Assembly: GCA_951804985.1 (NCBI GenBank)
Contig: OX638132.1
Span: 23,660,617-23,724,616 of the forward strand
Direction: 5' to 3'
Origin: Dryomyza anilis
Lineage: Eukaryota > Arthropoda > Insecta > Diptera > Dryomyzidae
Length of the DNA: 64,000 bases
Translations under genes and position numbers: made by a program
Shown here: piece after piece, positions 1-9,050 of the stretch
Layout: the number at the start of each line of letters is the position of its first letter
Numbering within the stretch: the stretch's first letter is position 1
The notes under the pieces: generated by a model
What the model was told of the DNA's origin: nothing
What the model saw: the letters and a program-made list of their open reading frames with translations, nothing else
The model's database searches: none

Positions 1-860
1 CAATATAAATTACTATTCATTCATAAAAAATATGAAATATTATGCACTGATTTGATACTTTTGACTCACATAACACATTTTAAAACTTTTCGTATTTTAA
101 TACTTTCTGTTTGCGACCGCGATACTAATAAATAGAAAGTTTAGTAATTTATTCGTAAAATGTGAAACTCTTCGTTAAATAAGTTTTTCTTTCGGAAAAT
201 ATTATAATACGAAAGTTTCGTAATTTAAACGAAATATTCATAATTTTGTTGTGGTTATTTAAATTTAATGAATATTGATTCTTATATATACAAATCGTTC
301 GTAATAAATATTTTGGAAAAAAATAGAAATTACTAAATGTTCGTGTATTTTACGAATTAATCGTGTAGTATATGAAATTAAAATTTACGAAAAAATATTT
401 CGTAAAATGTCATAGAAATTATTTTGAGTGTATAATTAAATAAATTAGAATATTTACATTTTTCGTTTATTGGTTTGGGTAATTATCAAAACTGTACAGT
501 GATTTTGTATTTAGATGTGAAAATCGATTATTCTTTTACAAAAATTTAGAATTAACTCAGTCTGCTGTGTCTCGGAACTCTACGAATATCGAAGTTTTCT
601 CGAACTTACTACTAAAAAAAAACTTCGATCTCGTTGCTTTATCACTATTAACTTTTTAAATATTTTTTACAATAAAATTAAAGGAGATGGATACGATATT
701 TAAATATTTATCTCATCGATATCGCAATGTTTTTCGAATCAATCTCGATATTCGATGCGATATCGGTACAGAATCATTTTTTATCGTCTTGAATAAAATT
801 AATTATCTTGTTAGAATATCCGCGTACTTCTTAGAACGAATTTTTTGTAAAATATTCATA
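1..860. other. AT-rich non-coding DNA, no gene seen
   Basis: Very AT-rich sequence with scattered TTTCGTAA/TTACGAAA words and no recognisable coding or repeat structure. An open frame runs from about 687 to 1073, but it takes much of its length from the simple repeat at 861-918 and has no recognisable domain. I read the segment as intron or intergenic DNA. Confidence 0.6.

Positions 861-918
<58 letters not shown>
861..918. repeat. Microsatellite, AATCGT/AATCGA hexamers (12-bp period)
   Basis: About ten hexamers alternate between AATCGT and AATCGA, giving a 12-bp period. In one frame it reads as an Arg-Asn dipeptide run, which explains the local open frame. Simple tandem repeat. Confidence 0.85.
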
Positions 919-1074
919 TGAATTTCGCGACATCTCGAAACAGTTTCGAAGCGATATCGAATCGAATGACAGACTGGGAAGGGTCATCATTGAAAAATGG
1001 TCAACTTTTGGAGCAGAAAAACTGGGCTGATATAGTCCCGTTTTTGAAATACATATTTATGCATAAATTTTGAC

Positions 1075-1630
1075 ACTATACTTTTAAAATTTTATAACTA
1101 TATCTTGAATATTTTACTAGTAACGGCTTCCACAAGATTAATATAAAAAGGACTTCAATAGAGAACGTATCTGCTGATGAGATTGCCTCATTTTTAAACC
1201 AAAAAAATACATTTTATATCGTCGTTGTAGAACGAAAATTCATCAAATAAATTTTCAAAATACCAATTATTCATTTAGAAAAATCTTTATAAATCTGTCA
1301 ATTTTAAATCGATGATCTCAATTTTTTATCACATGATAAGAAAATGTAAATTTATTAGTTGCGGTTTCAACTTTAAAAAATTATCAATTACTTTTTATAA
1401 TATTAATCAACAAACTCGCAAATTATTTTTTTTATAAAAATGTATTTGGTGACTTTTCGTTCTACAACGACGATATATAATATATTGAAACTAAATTTCA
1501 TCGCATTCCGACAAGCATTTTTAAAATTATCGTTTATACGAACATATCTAAATTTACATTTCCAGTTGATGCTGACCAACTGGGTAGATAGTTTACTCAA
1601 AGATTATTTTGAAGACATATAGTCTGGGGT
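1075..1630 (-). repeat. Diverged mini-me type relic (family A), interrupted
   Basis: The left part (TTTTATAACTATATCTTGAAT, a degraded TAGTTCC segment, then a TTGGCTCATTTTCAAAC-like stretch) and the right part (ATATTGAAACTAAATTTCATCGCATTC, ending near ACAAGCATTT) match, in order, the internal sequence of the better preserved family A copies at 30260-31000 and 27633-28437. The two parts are separated by a small TIR element at 1216-1476. The (GTCT)n core and both termini are missing, so this is an old fragment. Assignment rests on by-eye alignment to copies in this window. Confidence 0.6.
1216..1476. mobile_element. Small TIR element (MITE-like), 261 bp
   Basis: Perfect 23-bp terminal inverted repeats lie at 1216-1238 and 1454-1476, beginning ATATCGTCGTTGTAGAACG. 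The interior is AT-rich and non-coding. It interrupts a mini-me relic. A related terminal sequence (ATATCGTCGTTGAAGAAG) recurs at 62874-62898 without a visible partner. A target duplication cannot be fixed because the flanks are AT repeats. The superfamily is unknown. Confidence 0.7.
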
Positions 1631-1721
1631 GTTATTTGTTGGAAAGAAGAAAAACTTCGTGGAAATAGCTGCTGGAAATTTTGGTGTCGAAAATCCGAGA
1701 TCTCTCCTGGTAGCTAATTGC

Positions 1722-1769
1722 CTTAGGTGTCTTAGGTGCCTTAGGTGTCTTAGGTGCCTTTGGTGTCTT
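1722..1769. repeat. 9-bp minisatellite, CTTAGGTGY
   Basis: Five units of a 9-bp repeat, CTTAGGTGT alternating with CTTAGGTGC, the last one diverged. It is followed directly by AT-rich DNA and has no visible function. Confidence 0.85.
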
Positions 1770-2017
1770 CATTTTAAATATTTTATCAGAAAAATTACCA
1801 TATCAATATAAATACTCTGAATATTATATGTGTGAAGTAGAGATAGGCATGTGAGCGTGATTCAGCGTGATTCCCGTGAATCACGTGATTCACGCGTGAT
1901 TGTGATTGAATCCTAATTTTGCTCACGTGATTGTAAAAAGTTGAATTTTCAATTTCAACTATACATGATAACTCTTTATTTTTTCCTTTTGTTTATTAAA
2001 TTTAGTTTGTTCCATAG

Positions 2018-2270
2018 GTTCGTGTGGGGTCCCGTTTTTATACGTGTTATAAATGTAGTAACCAAAAAAATACCTCAAAAATAGTTATTCCCAAAGTCAA
2101 TTCATCCCTGGTAAATTCTACACCGGACTATTTTTTTATAGATAATTCTTTTCCAGAGATAATTTTTCCGGGACAATTCTCAAAGATTTTAAACGAATTC
2201 TTCTCCGGAGAATTATTCTTCGAGGCAATTTTTACATTTTTATATGAACAGTACATCGAAGGTCTTTCAC
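2018..2270 (-). repeat. Helitron-like fragment inside the hAT element
   Basis: The run GTTATAAATGTAGTAACCAAAA followed by TTCTC-rich and CCGG-containing words aligns with the segment at about 35275-35400 and with the reverse strand of 29400-29530. A 262-nt open frame crosses it, but its translation resembles no known family. I take it as a piece of the interspersed repeat described at 28640-29665. Confidence 0.45.
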
Positions 2271-2551
2271 ATTTCCAACTCTGTTAAAAATTGAGATCCC
2301 TAACATCATTACATCATTATTGCGTTTGAAATATGTAGGTTGTATTAGAAGTGCCACGCTCGGTCGACCAATCTCACCAACATATACAAATGAAATATGT
2401 ATTTTTATGCATTCTGAAAACAATAACAAGAAAAACCACGTGATTCAGCGTGATTCACGTGAATCATGCGTGTGATTGAATTTTAATTTTACTCACGTGA
2501 TTGTGTGTGAGTGTGAGTAGAGCAAAAAAGGTCGTGGGTGAGTGTGCGTGA

Positions 2552-2744
2552 GCCTCAGCAGTCCAGAGGTAGCGCGCTGGACTTGCATTCTGAAGGTCTC
2601 GGGTTCGAATCCCGGCTTGGACATGGGCGCTCGTGGTGATATTAACCACAAAATTGTAGGGAATAGATTTCACAGTACAATGGATATAGTCTGTCTGAGT
2701 GCTGTGGATCTTAGTAGATATTCCAAAAAAAAAAAAAAAAAGAA
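2552..2744 (+). mobile_element. tRNA-derived SINE, family B
   Basis: A tRNA-like head contains an A-box-like CAGAGGTAGCGCGCTGG and a canonical B box, GGGTTCGAATCCC, at about 2598-2612. A body of about 110 bp and an A17 tail follow. A 9-bp direct repeat TGTGCGTGA flanks it (2543-2551 and 2745-2753), fitting target-primed insertion. A second, diverged copy lies on the minus strand at 14169-14356. The A and B boxes are RNA polymerase III promoter elements in intact SINEs. This is a SINE rather than a tRNA gene because the body and A tail follow the tRNA-like part. Confidence 0.85.
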
Positions 2745-2830
2745 TGTGCGTGATTAGAAAAATTCTTTCGTGAGCGTGAGTGAGTGAGTATGACTCAAAA
2801 CTCACTCACGTGCCCATCTCTAGTGTGAAG

Positions 2831-4017
2831 TTTCATCAAAATCGGATAAAACAATCGGGACAATAAACACATACGTACTTAATTCGAAACATAAATTATT
2901 TATAATATAAAATTTTTAAATTTAATTTCAATTGAAATATTATTCTCAAACCAATTCTAAATGCTTAATTTATATTGCACAAATTTTTATTCATTAAATA
3001 TTTTAACAATGAATACTATAAAAAAATACCACTCTCTGGTGATTTACTAATTAGTTTATTTTCTTACACAGTAGAAGAAAATCAGTTGTGGTATAAGTAA
3101 AACTTAATTGTTCCTTAAGGCTTAATTACGTTCGCTGTGACAAACCTCGTCGCTTGGAGTTTAAGTATTTTGAGCAACCTAAGTGCTTGAATTAAGACAG
3201 ACTTTGTAAACGTAAGTTTCATAAACTTTACTAATTCTTTTTATTTTTTGCTTCACCACAAACTTCTTATCAATTAAGTTGGCAAAGTTTCATTTGGCAG
3301 ACTGTAGGTTGACAAAAACATAGATATGTTGCCAGGTGATTTTGTGGTTATTAGGGACAACTTTAATGAGCACGTCAACCGAATTTAACTTTTTATTTTT
3401 AAAGTTTTTAAGTACTTTGAGTAACCAAATAAATAAATTTGGAGACATACAGTGATCTAAGCGACAAAATTAGAGTTTTTTATTATTCATAATAACGATA
3501 GAAAAATTATAGGTTTTTTGTAAATTAATTATTTATGAACTTTTGTGTACTATTTTTGGATTATTTTAGCATTTAGGATCTATTGATAAAAAAAGAAACT
3601 GAATAATGGCCACAAGATATTTCCAATTAACGTATTAAGATCTAAATCTATTAAAAACATATCGAATTTGTATACCAAAAGTATTCCTGACAATTAAAAG
3701 AATTATCGTGTTTAAAGTTTTTTCTAAATTTGTTTTTAAAGTTCTGTATTCTAAAGTTCTAAAATAAATTACTGAAAAGGGCGTAAATTTGTGATTGCAA
3801 TATATAAAAGTAAAATATCAGAATATGCAATTTAAATCTGCACTTGCGAATTATATAGAGTTGGTGTATTGGATGTCTGTAGAAAAATGTAGAAAATGTT
3901 TAGCAGTATTGTCATTTTCTTTTTATTTCTAAATATTCGTCAAATGATTTTTAATACTAAAAAGATTTATGTGCTTTTTTAAATTCTCCTCCTAAAATAA
4001 AAAATGAGCCTAGCAAC
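2831..4017. other. AT-rich non-coding DNA, no gene seen
   Basis: No frame with a recognisable product, no tRNA-like structure, and no clear repeat on reading both strands. Probably intron or intergenic sequence. Confidence 0.5.
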
Positions 4018-4444
4018 CCTAGTAGAAATTAAGGTAGGGCCATGGTCATTAAGTGATCATGTCATTATTTGAGATGATCGGGATATGACGAGGCCCGTAA
4101 TGTCCTTGTAACGCAGTGTCCTGATCATGTATTGACCTCAGGCCATGATCATGTACTGATCGGGCAATTCCACATTTTAATATTTACCCGACAATTGCCT
4201 TGTCTGAGCCCGAGCATAATAGGGTTTCTCTCATTAATCTCGATCAATGCCTGATGCTAATTTCGTTATGAGGAACAAATAATGTAGCTATGATCGGGAA
4301 CATTGACTGTTTAGATAATGTAAACCCTGCTATGGTAAGCATGATAAGGGCATGCAAAGGCAATGATCTTATTTTCTCTAATAGGGCTTACCCAACAAAA
4401 ACCCGATCATTTCCCGATGGCGCATCGGGCAAATTTCTACTAGG
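4018..4444. mobile_element. Putative short TIR element, 427 bp
   Basis: A 13-bp perfect inverted repeat, CCTAGTAGAAATT at 4018-4030 and AATTTCTACTAGG at 4432-4444, bounds a segment that is richer in GC than its surroundings and dense in TGATCATG, GATCGGG and CCCGA words. The internal words are themselves partly palindromic. There is no coding capacity and no clear target duplication, so the element status is inferred from termini and composition. Confidence 0.5.
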
Positions 4445-4699
4445 AAAAACAGAATTTTTAATGTTAAATATTTGTTATTTAAAATAACCACAAACACAAA
4501 ATTTGGCTTAGTGAATATTTAGCTATTAGACATTTCTAGTTCAATCTGAAATTATGCCCTACTGCACTCTATAGTATTTAGTGAATTTTACAATGACAGT
4601 CGACAGCATTATCTCCAGAGACTACACTTCACTGCAGGATTTGTTTCATTGTTGTCAAGTAGTGTCAAGATTTTATTTTTATTTTCAAGTCAGTCAATG

Positions 4700-4850
4700 T
4701 TTTGAAAAACCAAACGACACTACTGTCGCTGAACATGCAACGAACACCGTGAGTACAGCGAGTGAGCGAACTAGTAACGAGTGAGAAGAGCTGAGTGAGA
4801 AGAGCTATGCCGTTCGGTGTTCGACGGTAGTATTGTTGTTGTGAATGTGT
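4700..4850. repeat. Imperfect inverted repeat with AGTGAG/GAGTGAGAAGAGC core
   Basis: The arm AAACGACACTACTGTCGCTG near 4710 is matched, reversed, by TCGACGGTAGTATTGTTGTT near 4825. The centre holds the direct repeat GAGTGAGAAGAGCT. It could be the remains of a TIR element, but its ends are not definable. Confidence 0.4.
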
Positions 4851-5112
4851 TTACAAAAAATACAACAAACATTTAAAAAGTTGTTTAAAAAAAATTATTT
4901 TACGACAAAAATCAATATATCAAAAAAAAAATAATGAAAAAAATGTTGTTCCATAAATTTTATTATTTCTTTTGAATTTTTTCCATATTTCAATATTAAT
5001 GAAAATTCTTTAGAGTAAGAATGATAAAAAAATGTAAAATGCACTGAGTAATTAGTGTCATAAGCAGTTCATTTCAGTATTTGAAATTTTATTGCACATT
5101 ATAGACCTCTTC

Positions 5113-5360
5113 AGCCGCGGTCGAAAGGTCCCCGGTTCAAACCTGGACTGGAGCTAACAACATCTTTTCATAGAAACATTTTTCTATACCGCGCTACCTC
5201 TCGTCAGTAAATGGCAAACCTACGAGAGTAAAACCATTGCCTATGAAAAGCTCTCACCCGCCGTTTGGATTCAGCAATAAACTGTAGGTCGCACAGCTCA
5301 AAATGGTGAGAGAGCTCGGCCGAAGTTCTGTACAGGACTGTAGCGCCAAACTATTATTAT
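5113..5360 (+). mobile_element. tRNA-derived SINE, family A, lacking the A box, with 15-bp target duplication
   Basis: The sequence matches the full copies at 15787-16096 and 49406-49717 from the B-box side (GGTTCAAACCTGGACTGG) to the GTAGCGCCAAACTATTATTAT tail. The stretch between AGCCGCGG and GAAAGGTC is missing, which removes the A box and anticodon-like arm. An additional gap lies near GTAGGTC. The 15-bp ATTATAGACCTCTTC occurs perfectly on both sides (5098-5112 and 5361-5375), so the insertion boundaries are firm. Confidence 0.9.
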
Positions 5361-5879
5361 ATTATAGACCTCTTCACTGCAACTATGTTTTGTTTATGTT
5401 TTGTTTTGACACTACTTGCGCTTTGTTGTTGTGAGCAACACATCCATTTGATTTTCAAGCATATATTTGGCGACAGTAAATGGTTTTTGAAATAAAATGA
5501 ATGTCTTGAAATGGGTTTCAAATGCATTTGTGCAGCTCTTTGCCAAATTTAAGAGAGATTGGACAAAGCATGTAGCTGAAACCCATACGACCATAATTAA
5601 AGGATTTTATTTTTAGTTTATTATTTTTTTTTCTTGATTTTATCAAATTTTCTTAATAATTCCAAATTTTGATAAAATCATTGACAAAGTTAAAACTTGT
5701 ATTTTTGCATTTTTGTAAATTGGAAATTAACAAAAAAATTTTAAAAAAGTTGTCACGTGTTTCAAAAATGACTTGTACTACTGGAAAGGAAAATCTAAAT
5801 AATGGGTAGAAAATGGATATCAGTTTATTCAAATTTTATACATTATTTCCGATTTAGTTACTATAATATGTCAGTAATA

Positions 5880-5993
5880 TTTATTTTTTAAAACAGTCTG
5901 TTTCTTAAATTGCTGCATAAATAAAAAGTTATTTTTTCGAGTCAGTGAATGACCCCACGTAATTATAGAATTAGTTAAATCAAACACCCTGTA
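5880..5993. mobile_element. One end of a short TACAGGGTGTTT-type TIR element
   Basis: The sequence ends with AAACACCCTGTA at 5982-5993, the inverted terminus shared with the elements at 48603-48837 and 52695-52860. The preceding GTCAGTGAATGACCCC resembles the internal sequence of those copies. No matching left end is seen, so it is truncated or too diverged. Confidence 0.45.
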
Positions 5994-6109
5994 TAAAAAG
6001 TGGGCACTGATTTGACTCACTTTTTTTTTTCTTATTACATAATGTTTTCAAGAAAATTGCAATCGCAGTATCATTTGAGTCAGTTATACAAAAAAAAAAA
6101 AATAGTAAA

Positions 6110-6790
6110 AAGTAGCACTCTGCCAAATCAGAAGCTAAGGTGCCACAAAGTTCTGGTTGCTGTTGTTGCACAGGTCGCACGTGCTGCACTTATGCTGCCA
6201 TTACGTTGCCATTTTTTCTGACTAGCATGGCAGCCGTAAAGCGCATAATCGCATTCAGAAAAGTTATAAAATTTTATTCGAAAAATTGCATTGTTCGAAA
6301 CGAAAAATAATCCGTAGAATTGCGTGAAAGAAATCGCAAGTGACAGAAGCAGCAGCAAGCACCAACGTCATATCAAATCGCAGCAACGTTGTTTGCAACG
6401 CACGATTTTTAGCGATTTTTTTATATATCCTGCCATTTTTACACTGCAAGGCTTAGAGATTGACCCAAGCACACATTTGAAATAACACAGACACATGTAC
6501 ACTGAATACACTTGTATGTGTGTGTGTAGTGACTAAGACAAAGGTTGTCATTGCTGCTACTCTGTGCAGAAATATGTTCGCTTTCACTGCGACACTCGTG
6601 CAAAATCCATATTGAGTAAATGCTGCACGTAGTAGTTTGTATTCGTAGCCTTGAGCGGCAACAGTAGAGCGACAGCAGCTGGCAGCAGCTGGTTACAAAG
6701 TTCGTCATGCTTAACGCACACGTACGATGTACGACGGCAGCTGCACGCACACCAACACAATTGAACAGAATTTGACACAATTACATTTTT
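6110..6790. other. GC-richer unique-looking island, no gene recognised
   Basis: CAGC/GCTG-rich sequence including GCTGTTGTTGCACAGG, a short TGTGTGTGTG run near 6517 and GCAGCTGGCAGCAGCTGG near 6675. Overlapping open frames of up to 113 codons exist on the minus strand in two frames. None has a recognisable domain, and their overlap on the same DNA argues against coding. It may be a conserved non-coding segment; conservation cannot be judged here. Confidence 0.4.
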
Positions 6791-6961
6791 GACTTGTCAC
6801 AGATTGTGTGCTGTGCTGGAAAAACATATCATAGATTTTAACAAAATATAGAATGTGAACGAAACTTAAGTTAATTTAATGCAATATCAAAACGAACGTA
6901 AATAGTTTTTTGTTTTGGTTTTTTAAACATATATATAAAATGCTATAGATATTAAATTACC

Positions 6962-7712
6962 GCCAAAAATCAAACCTAGAATTTTCTCACGTAAAGAAGA
7001 GAGTTAAATGAAGACTAATTTATTTTATTTATCTCATTTTTTTATATAGGGAGCCTGGGGTGAAGTGCGACACGTTCTGTTTTTTTTTTTTTAAAAGTAT
7101 ATTTGTATATTTATATTTTAAATACTGTTGAAGGATACAAAAATGATTCATTGTATTGCAGAACCATTCCTAATAAGAATTACTAACAATATAAATGTTA
7201 TAAATGCGATCATAAATATTATGAACGCTTGATAACAGTCAAAGAAGTGTTCTTCAATATAATAAACTGTATGTGCATAATAATTTTTTTATTGTTTTTT
7301 TACTGTTATTTTTAAAATACAATTTTTACAACATTTTTTTTTTCGAATTATTCTATAAAAATTTTTTTTTTTTGAAAAAATATTATAAACAAATTCATCA
7401 ATATGACAATTCAAATTCATTGTATTGAATATTTCGTTCATATATATAATGAATGTATTCATTAATATGTCATTTAATGAACGGTGGTATCAATATGATG
7501 AACCTGGTAGTTGGTGAAAAAATTCATAATATTTATGAATAAATTCATCATATTGAAGAATTTTTTTTTCTGTGTATATTAAGTAATCCTCAAAAATCAA
7601 ACCAAAAATTTTTTTCACTTAAAGAAGAGAGATAAATGAAGACTATGTTATTTTATTTATCTCTTGTTTTATAAAGAGATAAAAGGGGTGAAGTGAGACA
7701 CGTTCTGATTTT
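6962..7712 (+). repeat. Diverged direct duplication, unit about 620 bp
   Basis: The segment from AAAAATCAAACC through AAAGAAGAGAG, ATGAAGACTA, TTTATTTATCTC and GGGGTGAAGTG(C/A)GACACGTTCTG occurs at about 6966-7080 and again at about 7590-7712, in the same order. An ATTCAT/ATGAAT palindrome cluster follows each unit. This implies either tandem duplication or adjacent insertion of two copies of one repeat. Confidence 0.7.
7130..7572. repeat. ATTCAT/ATGAAT palindrome cluster, copy 1
   Basis: Dense short inverted repeats built on TTCATCATATTGATGAA and ATTCATAATATTTATGAAT, ending in a T-run and CTGTGTAT. The ordered block matches 8405-8672 closely, including TGACAATTCAAATTCATTG and ATTTAATGAACGGTGGTAT. 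It looks like an interspersed element family rather than a plain satellite. Confidence 0.65.
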
Positions 7713-7724
7713 CCTCCAAAAAAA

Positions 7725-7985
7725 AGTATAAAATTACATCATATTGATGAATTCCGTTCTTCAAACCATGAATAATTGTACTGAAAAAACAATTCATAAT
7801 ATTAATGACTAACGACATCGCTGTTATGAATGTGGTCATAAATATGATGAACTGTAAAAAAATTGTTCTTCAATATGATGAGCTCTATGTGTAGAATACG
7901 TTTCATCATATTAATGAACAAAAACATGAAATACAACATATTTTACTTCATATTGAAGAATGCTGTTCATCAAACCAAATTCCTG
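7725..7985. repeat. ATTCAT/ATGAAT palindrome cluster, copy 2
   Basis: Same vocabulary (CATATTGATGAATT, ATTCATAATATTAATG, TTCTTCAATATGATGA), but the order differs from copy 1. The 70-codon frame across it is driven by the repeat and has no recognisable product. Confidence 0.55.
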
Positions 7986-8404
7986 TCGAATTATTTATTT
8001 TTCGTTCATTTTTGCCGTACTTCTCAGTTCTCAAGTAGTTCTTGTGTGTTATTTACTTACTTAATATTTGCTTGACATGCATAAATTAGTAAAATGTTTA
8101 GTAATATATTTATTTATAATTACAACTTTTCATTTATAAAAAGTTATATTTATAAAAAATATATTTTATAAAAAAAAAAATTATTCGAAAACAAATTTTT
8201 TTCGACAAAAATTTTTTTTTGATACACATTTTTTCGAACAACTTTTTTTTTCCTCTCGGATAATTTTTTTTAGGAAAATTTTATTTTTGTTAAATAAAAT
8301 TTTTACAACAACTCCTTTTTCAATTATTTTCTAAATTTTTTTTTTTAAATTCATAAAAAATTTCATTAATTATTTTATTTTGAAAAAAAAAAAACAATTA
8401 GTTC

Positions 8405-8672
8405 AAAAATATTCATCTTATTAAATATTATATTCATAAATATTATTAACAAATTCATCAATATGACGATTCAAATTCATTGTATTGAACATTTCGTTCT
8501 TCACTATGATGTTCGATAGCATGAATGAGTTCATATATTAAGGAAAAAATGATTGTATTCATCAATATAATATTTAATGAACGGTGGTATCACTATTATG
8601 AAAGTGGTAGTTGATAGAAAAATTCGTAATATTTATGAATAAATTCATCATATTGATGAATTTTTTTTTTCT
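8405..8672. repeat. ATTCAT/ATGAAT palindrome cluster, copy 3
   Basis: Ordered block nearly identical to copy 1, ending ATTCATCATATTGATGAATT followed by a T-run and CTGTGTATATT. It is also matched on the reverse strand by the block at 63408-63640, about 55 kb away, which shows this is a dispersed family. Confidence 0.7.
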
Positions 8673-8689
8673 GTGTATATTTTATACAC

Positions 8690-9050
8690 TGGTTCATAAT
8701 ATAACTTTTTGCAGTAACATAATACTATTTAATATGCCTTTTTATTGATTTTTGAGCGATTTTTCAAAACAGCTTAATTTCGGAATTGATGAAAAATGTT
8801 GGGGTAAAGTGGGAAACTTCAAAATTTTTACAAAAATGCTATTTTAGTCTTTCTTTTTTATGTTTTGTACTATTCTTAAAAAAGTCAAATATATTAAGAA
8901 AAAAACATATTATTTAATTAATTTTTTAGCATTTTTTCAAAATAGCTTCATTTCGGACTTGTTAAAAAATGTTGTGGTAAAGTGGGAAACTTCCAATTTT
9001 TAGTCTTTCTTTTTTATGTTTTGTTTTGTTTCATAACAAAGGAAAAAAAA
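8690..9050 (+). repeat. GGTAAAGTGGGAAACTTC repeat, tandem pair
   Basis: Two adjacent units each contain TTTTTCAAAA(C/T)AGCTT-ATTTCGGA, AAAAATGTTG, and GTAAAGTGGGAAACTTC (about 8750-8820 and 8930-8995). The same sequence, inverted, lies at 13586-13760. It belongs to the same repeat context as the GGGGTGAAGTG units just upstream. Confidence 0.65.

Larger units (their letters stand above)
1838..2822. mobile_element. Non-autonomous hAT-type element with perfect 8-bp target duplication
   Basis: The ends are inverted: TAGAGATAGGCATGTGAG on the left and, read from the right, TAGAGATGGGCACGTGAG. An identical 8-bp GTGTGAAG stands on both sides (1830-1837 and 2823-2830). An 8-bp target duplication with TAGAGATGGGCA-like ends is typical of the hAT superfamily. 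The subterminal regions are packed with CACGTGATTC/GTGAGTGAG words, which could be transposase-binding repeats. No transposase frame is present. The interior carries a Helitron-like fragment (about 2018-2270) and a later tRNA-derived SINE (2552-2744). The perfect target duplication suggests a fairly recent insertion. Confidence 0.85.

Noticed and set aside
687..1073. 128-codon open frame with an Arg-Asn run
   Set aside because: The length depends on the hexamer microsatellite at 861-918, and the rest has no recognisable domain.
2464..2805. 113-codon open frame on the minus strand
   Set aside because: It lies wholly within the hAT element and the SINE B copy; tRNA-like SINE heads commonly read as AGIRTRDL-type peptides.
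6439..6780. 113-codon open frame on the minus strand with Cys-rich translation
   Set aside because: A second frame of 64 codons overlaps it on the same strand, and the Cys content follows from the GCA/TGC-rich DNA. No domain pattern.
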